Source: Chitinophaga sp. sic0106
GTDB lineage: Bacteria; Bacteroidota; Bacteroidia; Chitinophagales; Chitinophagaceae
Assembly (NCBI RefSeq): GCF_019219075.1
Contig: NZ_JAHUWJ010000018.1
Coordinates: 81,178 to 145,177, forward strand
DNA: 64,000 nt
Direction of reading: 5' to 3'
Positions 51,521-60,318 of this stretch are shown one piece after another (the first letter of the stretch is position 1; each line of letters opens with the position of its first letter). The notes below the pieces were generated by a model. It had not been told where the DNA came from. It ran no database searches and was given only the letters and a program-made list of their open reading frames with translations. A program made the translations under genes and the position numbers.

Positions 51521-53410
51521 TTAGTTCACGTTTACAATCTGTCCTTTTGGATAAGTTATCGCATATTTCAGTTGTCGTTTTTGTTCTGTTGCCGGCGCAA
51601 TATTCAGTTGCCAGGTAAGAATGCTGGTTTCGGTGTCCAGGGCGGCATCCCCATATTCTGTTTTGCTGATATCCATATCAGATATGGTTTTGATGGGCAG
51701 CTGGTCCTGTACATTTACCATAATAGGTACGCCTTTATTGTTTTTGATGCTGATTTCCCAGGTTCTGGCAAAGGTCACTTTGCTGCCCAGGAAGTTTTTG
51801 CGGCTCTCATCTTTTTGCATCGTTCTGTTTACAACTACCTGCTTATCCTTGCCCAGGGAGAGTTGCAGGGTATCTGCCACTGCCTGCAGGTCCAGCAGGG
51901 TTTTACCGATATAGGTGCCTTCGTAGAAGATGCTGGCTTCACCATCGAGTAGGTTGAGGCTTTCCCAGTCGGTGAGTGCGGCGGTAAGGAAGGCCGCTTT
52001 TTCCAGTTTAGGAACAGCGTAATATTGATAGGTAGCGGGGATTTCCAGCTCTTTTACGCCCACTACATTGCTTTTGCCGTCAGGGAGGATGGTGTAGGGG
52101 ATAGGGATGTCGAACACGAAGGTAGTAGGGGTGTATTGTTCTGTAATTTCTACTACTTTGTTAGAGACTAATTTTTTGGGAGCCATGAACCCCTCTACTT
52201 TTGCACCTGAAACAAACCCTCTCAGTTCTCCCTGGATACCACCGTACCCGGTTACTACTACGTCATTCAGACTATGGGTGGCTTGCCGCATATAAACCAC
52301 GGAAGCATCCGTTGGGCTTAATTCCTGGTGTTCGTAACCAATGAAGGCGAATTCCAGTATGTTGCTGCCAGCTGGTTGCTGGAGCTTGTACCTGCCCTGG
52401 GCATCGGTGGTGGCGCCTATTGTCCTGCCTTTTACCCTTACCGTTACGCCAGGCAGCGCTTCTCCGGACTGGCCATCTTTTACGATGCCTTCAATTTCGC
52501 GATTGATGGTCACCTGTGCGTTCAGGGCCCGGTTGCGGTCGTCCATGGAGCTGAACGTACGCAGGAACCAGGGGCTCAGCGTGGGTTTGGTATTGGATTC
52601 TTCCGGGGAGCCGCTGCTGAGGGCAAGTTTCACATTCTTCCATTCTTCGCCGCAGGTTTGGAATACGTTGGCTTTATACACCATGTTGATAGGGGTGTTA
52701 ATATCTTTCACCCGGATATCATAGGCGGGAATCCAGCCGGCATTTTTCACCATATAGCTGAGGATAAGTTTGCCGGAGGCGGGATTTTTTGATTGCACGG
52801 TCAAAATAATATCGCTGGTGGGGGGGGTGGCGTGTGCGTTAAAAGTTCCCAGCTGGCGCTTGATTTTTTCGATTTGCACTATCAACTGCTGCTGGTTATT
52901 GTTGATTTCCAGGAGTTTGGCCATTACCTCTGTCAGGCGGCTCCGTTGCAGGTCCAGTGCTTCTTTGAGTTCACTGGCTTTGAGGCCGGTGGTACCGGTT
53001 ACAACCTGGTTTTTGACCAGCATAACTTTCTCCTCATTATACACCGTTTCATTATTTTTTTCCTTGGCTAGTTGCTGTTCCAGATTCTTTTGCTCGGCTA
53101 TCAGGGCTTCCGTTTCTTCCAGGTGGGCCTGCAAACGGAGGTTGTTGACCTGCCGCGTTACGGATAAGAGGGTGAAATCACCGGGTAGATTTACCTGTAT
53201 GCTTTTTTCTTCCAGGTCCGGTGAAAGGTCGGCTATCACCACCTGGCTGGTGCCCGCAGGGACGGATATGGCGGCGGAACGCTCTACCTGGGCGCCTTTT
53301 GTGAAAATGGTCACCTTATTAATGGTCATAGCCAGGATTTGTTTTTTGGCTTGTGCGTTATTTTTTAGGGAGATGGGTAGCAGTATTGCCAGAAAAAGTA
53401 CTCGTTTCAT
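51521..53410 (-). CDS. MuiA-like DUF4139 protein with inserted SusC-type regulatory segment
   Basis: Secreted protein of 629 residues with a signal peptide (VLFLAILLPISLKNNAQA). The N-terminal DUF4140-like part (NKVTIFTKGAQVERSAAISV) is followed by a long coiled coil (about residues 95-190) and the DUF4139 region, as in mucoidy-inhibitor MuiA proteins. Between about residues 298 and 390 there is an inserted carboxypeptidase-D-like domain (REIEGIVKDGQSGEALPGVT) ending with HSLNDVVVTGYGG, the boundary normally found before the plug of SusC transporters. After the insert the DUF4139 fold resumes (YTPTTFVFDIPIPYTILPDG). Function unknown. One TAGGGAGATG copy falls within the signal-peptide codons. 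Confidence 0.8.
   Translation of the reverse strand: MKRVLFLAILLPISLKNNAQAKKQILAMTINKVTIFTKGAQVERSAAISVPAGTSQVVIADLSPDLEEKSIQVNLPGDFTLLSVTRQVNNLRLQAHLEETEALIAEQKNLEQQLAKEKNNETVYNEEKVMLVKNQVVTGTTGLKASELKEALDLQRSRLTEVMAKLLEINNNQQQLIVQIEKIKRQLGTFNAHATPPTSDIILTVQSKNPASGKLILSYMVKNAGWIPAYDIRVKDINTPINMVYKANVFQTCGEEWKNVKLALSSGSPEESNTKPTLSPWFLRTFSSMDDRNRALNAQVTINREIEGIVKDGQSGEALPGVTVRVKGRTIGATTDAQGRYKLQQPAGSNILEFAFIGYEHQELSPTDASVVYMRQATHSLNDVVVTGYGGIQGELRGFVSGAKVEGFMAPKKLVSNKVVEITEQYTPTTFVFDIPIPYTILPDGKSNVVGVKELEIPATYQYYAVPKLEKAAFLTAALTDWESLNLLDGEASIFYEGTYIGKTLLDLQAVADTLQLSLGKDKQVVVNRTMQKDESRKNFLGSKVTFARTWEISIKNNKGVPIMVNVQDQLPIKTISDMDISKTEYGDAALDTETSILTWQLNIAPATEQKRQLKYAITYPKGQIVNVN
53366..53375 (+). 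repeat. TAGGGAGATG motif copy inside a coding region
   Basis: The only exact copy in a gene, overlapping codons of the MuiA-like signal peptide. A near copy (TATCTCCCTA, one mismatch) is at 53472-53481, upstream of the start codon. Confidence 0.5.
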
Positions 53411-53575
53411 GGGTATATTTTTAGTTGGAAGGTGTTCTATGTACGGGAATTTGCCAGAAGGTAAGCATTTTTATCTCCCTAAAAATGATTTTAGAACTTG
53501 ATAAGCTGATGGATAGCGGATTCCAGGGGGAATTGTTAGTTTCACCATCAGTAAACCACCATTAAACCATTCAGA

Positions 53576-54742
53576 ATGATGAAAAAGATGATGTATACCC
53601 TGCTTTTAGCAGGATTGCTGCCGTTGGCAACTTTTGCCCAGGATAGTACTCAATTTATCAAGGCCAGCTGGACAGAGCTCCTGGCAAAGGCTAAAAAAGA
53701 GCAAAAACCGATTTTTGTGGACACTTATTTCGAGGGCTGCCACGCCTGTAAAGAAATGGAAGTGAAAGTTTTTCCAGGCAAGGAAGTAAGAGCCTATATG
53801 GAGCAAAACTTTATCAACACCGGTTTTGACGTGTTTAAAGAAGATTTCGGGTTCGATCTCTGTTCCCGCTACCTGCTGCATGGCTTTCCTACCTACCTGA
53901 TCATTTCTCCGGAAGGCAAACTGGTAAACGTAGGAATTGGCTATAATGATGCCGACAGGTTCCTGAATTTTCTGAAGGAAACCACTGCGCGCTATAAGCG
54001 AGGTCAATTCTACTATGGTTATGCTACTAACGTGAAAAAAGAGGGGCCGGCCTGGTACCAGGGGCTGTTCAACAAAAAACGTGAATATCCGGGTGACTCT
54101 GTGTTAGTGTCTTTCCTGGCAAAACAAAAGGATAAGACAGCAGAGCTGACTGTAAAGGCGATGGCACTGGTAAAAGAGCTGCCGGCCGATTATAAGGATT
54201 ATTACATGAAAAACAGGGTGAAATACCAGGAAATGTATGGTCCTGACATGAACAGCAGCATTATTGCACGGGTAATTGGTGCGGATATGAAAGAGCTGGC
54301 AGGTGTAGCGTATGAGCCAGCTGCGTTTGAGGCATTTCTCAAAAAACATGAGGCGGCATATAAACCCGGTGGCGACTGGGATTCTGTAAAGGCAGAAATG
54401 GCGTTCCGGTATATCTACAAACAGCAGAAGAACCTGAAAGCTTACCTGGAATGGTCCATTGCTAATAAGGATATGAACAGTAATAATGTGCGTATGGCTA
54501 GCTTCTATGGCGGTGCTGAACTGGCGAAAGATCCTGAAGTGAAAGCTTTGTATCTCCAATGGGCTAAAATAGCTATTACTGAAAAAGCCAGTCTTGAACT
54601 GCTGAACGGTGCGGCTTATGCTTTTGCAGATACGGACAAGGCTACGGCTAAGCAGTACCTGACCTGGGCGGTAGCAAAGGCTGAAATGATGAATCTAACG
54701 GATATGGTTACACGCCTGAATGCGAAGATGGCCACTTTATAA
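53576..54742 (+). CDS. Periplasmic thioredoxin-fold protein
   Basis: Secreted protein of 388 residues. Signal peptide MYTLLLAGLLPLATFAQD; a second ATG at 53579 is an alternative start. The thioredoxin-like domain has WTELLAKAKKEQKPIFVDTY, then the CxxC FEGCHACKEMEVKVF near residue 55 and the cis-Pro segment LLHGFPTYLIISPEGKLV. The last 230 residues are helical without a named domain. This layout resembles DUF255/thioredoxin_7 proteins of Bacteroidota. Possible disulfide reductase or isomerase in the periplasm; partner unknown. Confidence 0.85.
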   Translation: MMKKMMYTLLLAGLLPLATFAQDSTQFIKASWTELLAKAKKEQKPIFVDTYFEGCHACKEMEVKVFPGKEVRAYMEQNFINTGFDVFKEDFGFDLCSRYLLHGFPTYLIISPEGKLVNVGIGYNDADRFLNFLKETTARYKRGQFYYGYATNVKKEGPAWYQGLFNKKREYPGDSVLVSFLAKQKDKTAELTVKAMALVKELPADYKDYYMKNRVKYQEMYGPDMNSSIIARVIGADMKELAGVAYEPAAFEAFLKKHEAAYKPGGDWDSVKAEMAFRYIYKQQKNLKAYLEWSIANKDMNSNNVRMASFYGGAELAKDPEVKALYLQWAKIAITEKASLELLNGAAYAFADTDKATAKQYLTWAVAKAEMMNLTDMVTRLNAKMATL

Positions 54743-54770
54743 ATAAATTCTTTCCTCAGAGCAAAATCAC

Positions 54771-54806
54771 AAAAAAGCCCCATATCGATTGATACGGGGC
54801 TTTTAT
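54771..54806. terminator. Bidirectional terminator between the thioredoxin-like gene and sucC
   Basis: AAAAGCCCC and GGGGCTTTT flank an inner TATC/GATA stem, with T runs on both strands, between convergent genes. Confidence 0.88.
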
Positions 54807-54830
54807 TATATCAGGTTGATAACCTTCAGA

Positions 54831-56045
54831 TTAAGCGCTTACAGCTTTGTTAACCAGGTCAGCAGCCTCGCTCAGGAGGATGGCAGACTGTACTTTCAGA
54901 CCTGATTTTTCGATCAGTTCTTTAGCTTCAGCAGCGTTGGTACCCTGCAGACGTACGATGATAGGTACGTTGATGGTGCCGATGGACTGGTAGGCGTCAA
55001 TAACACCCTGTGCCACCCTGTCGCAACGCACGATACCACCAAAGATGTTGATGAGGATCGCTTTTACTTTAGGATCTTTCAGGATGATGCGGAAACCAGC
55101 TTCTACGGTTTGTGCGTTTGCAGTACCTCCTACGTCCAGGAAGTTAGCAGGCTCGCCACCGCTCAGTTTGATCATATCCATGGTAGCCATTGCCAGACCG
55201 GCGCCGTTTACCATACAACCTACGTTACCATCCAGTTTTACGAAGTTCAGGTTGAATTTACCAGCTTCTACTTCGGTAGGATCTTCTTCAGTGATGTCGC
55301 GCATAGCTTCCAGGTCCGCATGACGCATTAATGCGTTGTCGTCCAGGTTTACTTTCGCATCTACCGCGATGATTTTCTCGTCGCTGGTTTTGAACAGTGG
55401 GTTGATTTCCAGCATGCTGCAATCCAGACCAACATATGCATTGTACAGGTTAGTCACAAATTTCACCATGTTTTTGAAAGCCTCGCCGCTCAGTCCCAGG
55501 TTGAACGCGATGTTACGCGCCTGGAAGCCTTGCAGTGCCATATTAGGTCTAACCCACTCTTTGAATATTTTTTCAGGCGTGCTGTGAGCTACTTCTTCGA
55601 TATCCATACCACCTTCAGTGGAGTACATGATAACGTTCATGCTCTTAGCGCGATCCAGGAGGATTGACAGATAGAATTCTTTTACCGGGTTAGGACCAGG
55701 ATAGTATACATCCTGTGCTACCAGTACTTTATTAACCAATTTGCCAGCTTCGCCGGTCTGAATGGTAACGAGGGTACCACCCAGGATGTTACCAGCGATG
55801 GTTTTAACATCTTCCGCATTTTTTCCTACAGCCACACCTCTCTGCTCTGTACCACGGATTTTACCCTTACCACGTCCACCAGCGTGAATTTGAGCTTTAA
55901 CAACAGCAAATTCATTACCATAAGTAACCTTCAATTGCTTGTAAGCCTCGGCGGCCGCTTCAGGAGTTTCTACCGGAATGCCTTCCTGTACCGGTACGTT
56001 ATATTTTTTCAACAGTTCTTTAGCCTGGTACTCGTGTAAGTTCAT
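54831..56045 (-). CDS. sucC: Succinate-CoA ligase (ADP-forming) subunit beta
   Basis: TCA-cycle subunit of 404 residues that binds nucleotide and works with SucD to interconvert succinyl-CoA and succinate. ATP-grasp N-terminus MNLHEYQAKELLKKYNVPVQ, VKAQIHAGGRGKGKIRGTEQ, then LEINPLFKTSDEKIIAVDAK and the ligase part with GCMVNGAGLAMATMDMIKLS, GGEPANFLDVGGTANAQTVE and ILINIFGGIVRCDRVAQGVI. The length is slightly above the E. coli protein. sucD is not adjacent in the window. Divergent from punA. Confidence 0.97.
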   Translation of the reverse strand: MNLHEYQAKELLKKYNVPVQEGIPVETPEAAAEAYKQLKVTYGNEFAVVKAQIHAGGRGKGKIRGTEQRGVAVGKNAEDVKTIAGNILGGTLVTIQTGEAGKLVNKVLVAQDVYYPGPNPVKEFYLSILLDRAKSMNVIMYSTEGGMDIEEVAHSTPEKIFKEWVRPNMALQGFQARNIAFNLGLSGEAFKNMVKFVTNLYNAYVGLDCSMLEINPLFKTSDEKIIAVDAKVNLDDNALMRHADLEAMRDITEEDPTEVEAGKFNLNFVKLDGNVGCMVNGAGLAMATMDMIKLSGGEPANFLDVGGTANAQTVEAGFRIILKDPKVKAILINIFGGIVRCDRVAQGVIDAYQSIGTINVPIIVRLQGTNAAEAKELIEKSGLKVQSAILLSEAADLVNKAVSA

Positions 56046-56118
56046 CGGAATAAAATTTGCCGCTAAAATAGGTCATTATGATTTAAATATAAAACGGAGT
56101 CATTTGTGAATTAAAAAA

Positions 56119-56126
56119 TAACTTTG
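56119..56126 (+). promoter_or_regulatory. punA promoter -7 element
   Basis: TAACTTTG matches TAnnTTTG, 84 bases before the ATG; the nearest TTTG upstream is 12 bases away, closer than usual. Confidence 0.4.
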
Positions 56127-56210
56127 CGCCGTTTATGCTGTAATACGATATTGCAGTATATTTTGCGGCTTATTTAATGATAAAATAATCGAATTAACGA
56201 AAAATAAGAT

Positions 56211-57032
56211 ATGAGCGAACTCAAAGATCAGATCAAGGCAGCGAGTGAATATATTAGCAAATTCTGGGAGGAACAGCCGGTAGCAGGCGTTATTCTGGGT
56301 AGTGGACTGGGCGGACTGGTAGAGGATATTGAAGATCCCATTGAGATCCCATATAAAGATATTCCGCACTTCCCGGTATCCACCGTGGAAGGGCACTCCG
56401 GTAAACTGATCCTGGGCTTCATGAACGATAAACCCATTGTGGCAATGGCAGGCCGTTTCCACTATTATGAAGGTTTTTCCATGAAACAGGTGACTTTTCC
56501 GGTGAGAGTGATGAATGCACTGGGAATCAAAGCCTTGTTCATTTCCAATGCCGCCGGCGGTATGAACCCTGAGTTCAGCGTGGGCGACCTGATGATCATC
56601 CGCGATCACATCAACCTGCAGCCGGAGCACCCGCTGCGCGGACCCAATGATAATACCCTCGGCCCTCGTTTCCCGGATATGAGTGAGCCGTATAATAAAG
56701 ATCTGATCTATCGCGCAGTGGAAATTGCGGCCATGAACCAGATCGACCTGCATTCAGGCGTGTACGTAGGCGTGCAGGGGCCAACTTTCGAAACCCGTGC
56801 GGAATATAAATATATGCATATCATCGGTGGCGACGCCGTTGGGATGAGCACTGTTCCTGAAGTAATTGTAGCGGCGCATTGCGGCCTTAAAGTATTTGCA
56901 ATGAGTGTGATTACAGATATCGGCATCCGTGAAGAAGAGAACACCATCACCCACGAAGAAGTACTGGAAGCTGCCCATGCGGCAGAGCCAAAACTGACGC
57001 TTATCTTTAGTGAATTAATCGGGCAATTATAA
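56211..57032 (+). CDS. punA: Purine-nucleoside phosphorylase (trimeric, PNP-II type)
   Basis: Splits inosine or guanosine with phosphate into base and ribose 1-phosphate. The 273-residue protein has GVILGSGLGGLVEDIEDPIE, FPVSTVEGHSGKLILGF with phosphate-binding GHSG, MAGRFHYYEGFSM, SNAAGGMNPEFSVGDLMIIR and DAVGMSTVPEVIVAAHCGLK. These belong to the low-molecular-mass trimeric PNP family (PunA) rather than DeoD. It precedes the porin gene by 18 bases, and both may share a transcript. Confidence 0.95.
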   Translation: MSELKDQIKAASEYISKFWEEQPVAGVILGSGLGGLVEDIEDPIEIPYKDIPHFPVSTVEGHSGKLILGFMNDKPIVAMAGRFHYYEGFSMKQVTFPVRVMNALGIKALFISNAAGGMNPEFSVGDLMIIRDHINLQPEHPLRGPNDNTLGPRFPDMSEPYNKDLIYRAVEIAAMNQIDLHSGVYVGVQGPTFETRAEYKYMHIIGGDAVGMSTVPEVIVAAHCGLKVFAMSVITDIGIREEENTITHEEVLEAAHAAEPKLTLIFSELIGQL

Positions 57033-57050
57033 ACATATTGTCATTTTCGG

Positions 57051-59030
57051 ATGAGATTTCTAATTATCACAATCCTGCTACTGGTAGGCGGGCAGCAACT
57101 GATGGCCCAGTTCAATTCTAACCGCCTGGGTAATATGGGCGGTGGCGGTGGTGGCGGAAAAATGTCACGCGATACCGGCCGCCATGAAGAAGAGCCAGAT
57201 ACACTTACGCTTACCTACCGCTACCTGGGTGAGCCCACTGATTTCACTATAGACTCGTCTATAGCGGATTTCAATATGCAATACCTGAAAGTACCGCGTT
57301 CCTACATGACTACCGGTAACAGTGGAGGCGCAGCCCGTAACCTCATCTTTACGCCTTTTATGAAACCAGGCTTCGATGCCGGCTTCCATGCGTATGATAT
57401 CTACGGCCTGTCCCATGCGGATGCACGCTTCTATAATACCACCCGCCCGTATACAGAAATGAACTACCTGGTGGGAAGCAAGCAGGAACAGGTCCTTGGC
57501 GTAACGCATACGCAGAACCGTACCAACCGCTTTAACTTCGCTTTTGACTACCGGAAGGTAAACGCACCGGGGTATTATAAATCCCAGACTACCAACCACA
57601 ATACCTACCGCCTCAGTGCCAGGTATCAGTCGAAAAACAAGCGGGCCAATTCCTACATGGACCTGTATCACAACAACCTGCAGGGTGGTGAAAACGGTGG
57701 TATCAGGAGTGACTCCTTCCTGCAAAATCCAAATTATAGCAACAGGAGAACTATTCCCGTTAACCTCGGTAACGACAACGCTTCGTCCTATAACTTCTTT
57801 ACCACCAGTATTCCGGTGAAGTCGCAATACAGGCAAACGGGCTTCCTGTTTCAGCAGCAGTACGACTGGGGACGTGGTGATACCATTCACGTGAACGATA
57901 CTACAGACTACTATAAGTACGATCCGTTTTTCCGCGTTCAGTATACTTTCAACTACCAAAGCAGCAAGTACGAATTCACTGACGGACTGGCCGATTCGGT
58001 GTTTTATCCGCTACACTACAATATTAGTGTTCCTCAGGGTAGCCAGGATTCTGTTTATGCCCGTCATCAGTGGCAGCTGCTGTCCAACGACTTATCCCTG
58101 ATTCAGTTTCCGATGCGGGGTAACCTGGGCCACTTTATCAATGTAGGCGCCCGATTTGAAAGCTGGCAGGGCACATTCCTGGACGCTGATATCAACTTCA
58201 GCAACCTGGCATTGCACGGGGAATACCGCAATAAGACCAAGAACCAGCTATGGGATTTCTCGGCGAAAGGTGAGTTTTACCTCGCGGGGCAAAACATCGG
58301 GGACTACAGTGTGGGCGGTATGTTGCGCAGGCATTTAAATGATTTATTGGGAGATATTAAGCTGTCGGTGAATAATGTGAACCGTGAACCGTCGTATGTG
58401 TACAAGTATTTTAACAGCAACAAAACGACCTGGTACAACGAATCGCTTAACAAGGAGAATATTACCCAGCTGCAGTTTGCGGCCGATAATAAAAAGCTGA
58501 AGTATAACCTGGCGGTAAACTATTTCCTGTTTACCAACTACACGTACATGCAGGATTATTACCACAGTGCGCAATACGGTTCATTGTTTAACCTGTTGCA
58601 GGTAGTATTTAGCAAGAAGTTTACCTTCTCGCCGTTTAGCTGGTACGTAGATCTGGCGTTCCAGCAGGTGCACGGGGAAGGTCCGATGAACGTTCCCGCG
58701 TTCTGGACGCGTAACCGGCTTGCCTACGAGAAAAGGCTGTTTACCAACCTGAATCTCATGACCGGTATTGAATTCCGCTATAATACTTCCTACTACGCGG
58801 ATGATTATTCGCCGCTGATGGGACAGTGGGTATACCAGCAATCACAAAAAATCAAGTACCAGGCGCCTGACCTGGATGCGTTTGTGCATTTCCGTATTAA
58901 GTCATTCAACGCGTTTGTGCGTGCCGAAAACCTGAACACACTCTTTGCTAACAGCAACTACGCCGCACCGCTGTACCCTTATAATAACTTTGATTTCCGC
59001 CTTGGCATCAGGTGGTGGTTTATTAACTAA
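57051..59030 (+). CDS. Putative porin (Bacteroidota outer-membrane beta-barrel)
   Basis: Outer-membrane protein of 659 residues. Signal peptide FLIITILLLVGGQQLMAQF, then a run of seven Gly and a charged linker, then an all-beta region with alternating aromatic residues (AHFNF/DYRKVNAPGYYKSQTT-like strands) and a final strand FDFRLGIRWWFIN ending in an aromatic. The pattern YRYLGEPTDFTIDSSIADFN at the mature N-terminus is characteristic of the Bacteroidota putative-porin family (porin_10). Substrate unknown; neighbour of a nucleoside phosphorylase, which hints at nucleosides but does not show it. Confidence 0.82.
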   Translation: MRFLIITILLLVGGQQLMAQFNSNRLGNMGGGGGGGKMSRDTGRHEEEPDTLTLTYRYLGEPTDFTIDSSIADFNMQYLKVPRSYMTTGNSGGAARNLIFTPFMKPGFDAGFHAYDIYGLSHADARFYNTTRPYTEMNYLVGSKQEQVLGVTHTQNRTNRFNFAFDYRKVNAPGYYKSQTTNHNTYRLSARYQSKNKRANSYMDLYHNNLQGGENGGIRSDSFLQNPNYSNRRTIPVNLGNDNASSYNFFTTSIPVKSQYRQTGFLFQQQYDWGRGDTIHVNDTTDYYKYDPFFRVQYTFNYQSSKYEFTDGLADSVFYPLHYNISVPQGSQDSVYARHQWQLLSNDLSLIQFPMRGNLGHFINVGARFESWQGTFLDADINFSNLALHGEYRNKTKNQLWDFSAKGEFYLAGQNIGDYSVGGMLRRHLNDLLGDIKLSVNNVNREPSYVYKYFNSNKTTWYNESLNKENITQLQFAADNKKLKYNLAVNYFLFTNYTYMQDYYHSAQYGSLFNLLQVVFSKKFTFSPFSWYVDLAFQQVHGEGPMNVPAFWTRNRLAYEKRLFTNLNLMTGIEFRYNTSYYADDYSPLMGQWVYQQSQKIKYQAPDLDAFVHFRIKSFNAFVRAENLNTLFANSNYAAPLYPYNNFDFRLGIRWWFIN

Positions 59031-59076
59031 CACCTATATATATCAATGCGGTAATATATAGATAACTAATATTGAG

Positions 59077-59122
59077 AAAACCGGAGCTTCGATTGCATTC
59101 ACCAATCGGACTCCGGTTTTTT
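59077..59122 (+). terminator. Intrinsic terminator of the punA-porin unit
   Basis: AAAACCGGAG, TTCGATTG paired with CAATCGGA, TCCGGTTTT with a small bulge pair, then six T. Confidence 0.88.
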
Positions 59123-59139
59123 CCTTTGGTGTAAATCTG

Positions 59140-59170
59140 TTTGAGGGCTAGCCAAAATGCTGTACATTTG
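59140..59170 (+). promoter_or_regulatory. Promoter of the metal-handling operon
   Basis: TTTG at 59140-59143, 19-base spacer, TACATTTG at 59163-59170. The first start codon is only nine bases after the -7 element, so the message is almost leaderless. No riboswitch space; control would act at the promoter. Confidence 0.75.
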
Positions 59171-59179
59171 TAGGGTAAC

Positions 59180-59569
59180 ATGAAGAAATTTTTTGCCATA
59201 TTATTTGCTGCTCTGTATGTCACGCTTACCAGCGGGTTTGCAGTAAACGTGCACTACTGCATGGGCAAACTGGCGTCTGTAGACCTGCAGTCGGCACCTG
59301 CTGACTATTGCGGGAAATGCAACAAGCCGGTAAAAAATATGGGCTGTTGTAAAGACGAGTTTAAGTTTTGTAAGGTTACAGAAAGTCATCATGCCGCCGT
59401 TGCCGTAATGCAGGATTTTACCGCTGTTGCTGATATGCAGTTACCGGTAAAAATGCTGCCTCAGCCGGTAATAATATCTCTCCATCCGGCTCTTCAGGCC
59501 GAACCACATGGGCCTCCCGACCAGCGGGATGTACCCCTGTTTCTCCAACATTGCACTTTTCTGATCTGA
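59180..59569 (+). CDS. HYC_CC_PP family small secreted protein
   Basis: Secreted protein of 129 residues with signal peptide FFAILFAALYVTLTSGFA. It carries NVHYCMGKLASV (the HYC motif), YCGKCNKPV, MGCCKDEFKFCKV and later Pro-rich segments (PVKMLPQPVIISLHPA). This Cys and His pattern names the family HYC_CC_PP, which in Bacteroidota sits with heavy-metal-binding domain proteins. It likely binds copper or a similar soft metal in the periplasm (inference). First gene of a four-gene unit with HMA, outer-membrane and HMA-AraC products. Confidence 0.8.
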   Translation: MKKFFAILFAALYVTLTSGFAVNVHYCMGKLASVDLQSAPADYCGKCNKPVKNMGCCKDEFKFCKVTESHHAAVAVMQDFTAVADMQLPVKMLPQPVIISLHPALQAEPHGPPDQRDVPLFLQHCTFLI

Positions 59570-59761
59570 TTTTTTTTGATGCTTGCCTGATGTCCGCTAG
59601 TGGCGGATGTGCGGGATTTTCTTCCCGTAAAGCAGCATAAGGGGCAAAGTAGCAAAGGCTTTTTGTTCCACTATTCGGGCCTTCGGCCCGTAATCCATTT
59701 AGGAATTGGCCCACTGCAAGTTGGCCGGTTCTGTAATTACAACTCATTAAAAAATCAGATC
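59570..59761. other. Spacer with several hairpins inside the metal operon
   Basis: 192 bases between the first two genes of the unit. It holds TCCGC/GCGGA (near 59591-59605), CGGGA/TCCCG (near 59612-59630) and CGGGCC/GGCCCG around TTC (59676-59690; GAA on the other strand). These may tune expression of the downstream genes. An upstream extension of the HMA frame crosses this spacer but lacks a signal peptide and is not called. Confidence 0.5.
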
Positions 59762-60307
59762 ATGAAATTTTTAGCAATAATCGCTTTCGCCATAGGAATT
59801 ACTTTCAGTGCTAATGCACAGCAATATAAAAAAGCGGCGGTACAGGCCACAGGCTTAACCTGCGCCATGTGTTCCAACGCTACCCTGAAATCGCTGGAAA
59901 CCCTTCCTTTTGTGGAGAAAATCGACACAGACCTGGAAAACACTACTTTCATTTTGTTCTTCAAACAAGGAGCTAACGTAAATATTGATGCGATCAAGGA
60001 AAAAGTGGAAGACGCCGGTTTTTCTGTGGGTAAACTCACCGTTACCGCCAGCTTCAATGATACAGAAGTAAAGAATGATACACATGTTCCTTTCGCGGGA
60101 AGCACCCTTCACTTTATGGATGTGAAAAGCCAGGTGTTAAAAGGTGACAAGGACCTCGTTGTAATCGACAAGGATTTTATCTCTGCCAAACAATTTAAAA
60201 AATACCAACAGGAAACCAGCATGGCCTGCTATAAAACGGGTATGATGGGCGACTGCTGCCATTCTGATAAAACAGCTTCCAACAGGGTTTATCACGTAAC
60301 TATATAA
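59762..60307 (+). CDS. Secreted heavy-metal-associated (HMA) domain protein
   Basis: Protein of 181 residues. The ATG at 59762 begins a signal peptide (FLAIIAFAIGITFSANAQ) and is chosen over an upstream in-frame ATG at 59600. The mature part is an HMA domain with the metal-binding motif GLTCAMCSNATLK (Cys34, Cys37), then SLETLPFVEKIDTDLENTTF. Its C-terminal half ends with further thiols: SMACYKTGMMGDCCHSDK. Placement between HYC_CC_PP and an outer-membrane protein suggests a periplasmic metal carrier. Copper is the likeliest metal for a CxxC HMA domain, but the sequence does not prove it. Confidence 0.85.
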   Translation: MKFLAIIAFAIGITFSANAQQYKKAAVQATGLTCAMCSNATLKSLETLPFVEKIDTDLENTTFILFFKQGANVNIDAIKEKVEDAGFSVGKLTVTASFNDTEVKNDTHVPFAGSTLHFMDVKSQVLKGDKDLVVIDKDFISAKQFKKYQQETSMACYKTGMMGDCCHSDKTASNRVYHVTI

Positions 60308-60318
60308 ACCCCGGAAGT

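Noticed and set aside
59600..59761. Upstream extension of the HMA gene
   Set aside because: The ATG at 59762 starts a clean signal peptide; the 54 upstream codons cover a hairpin-rich spacer and would hide the signal.
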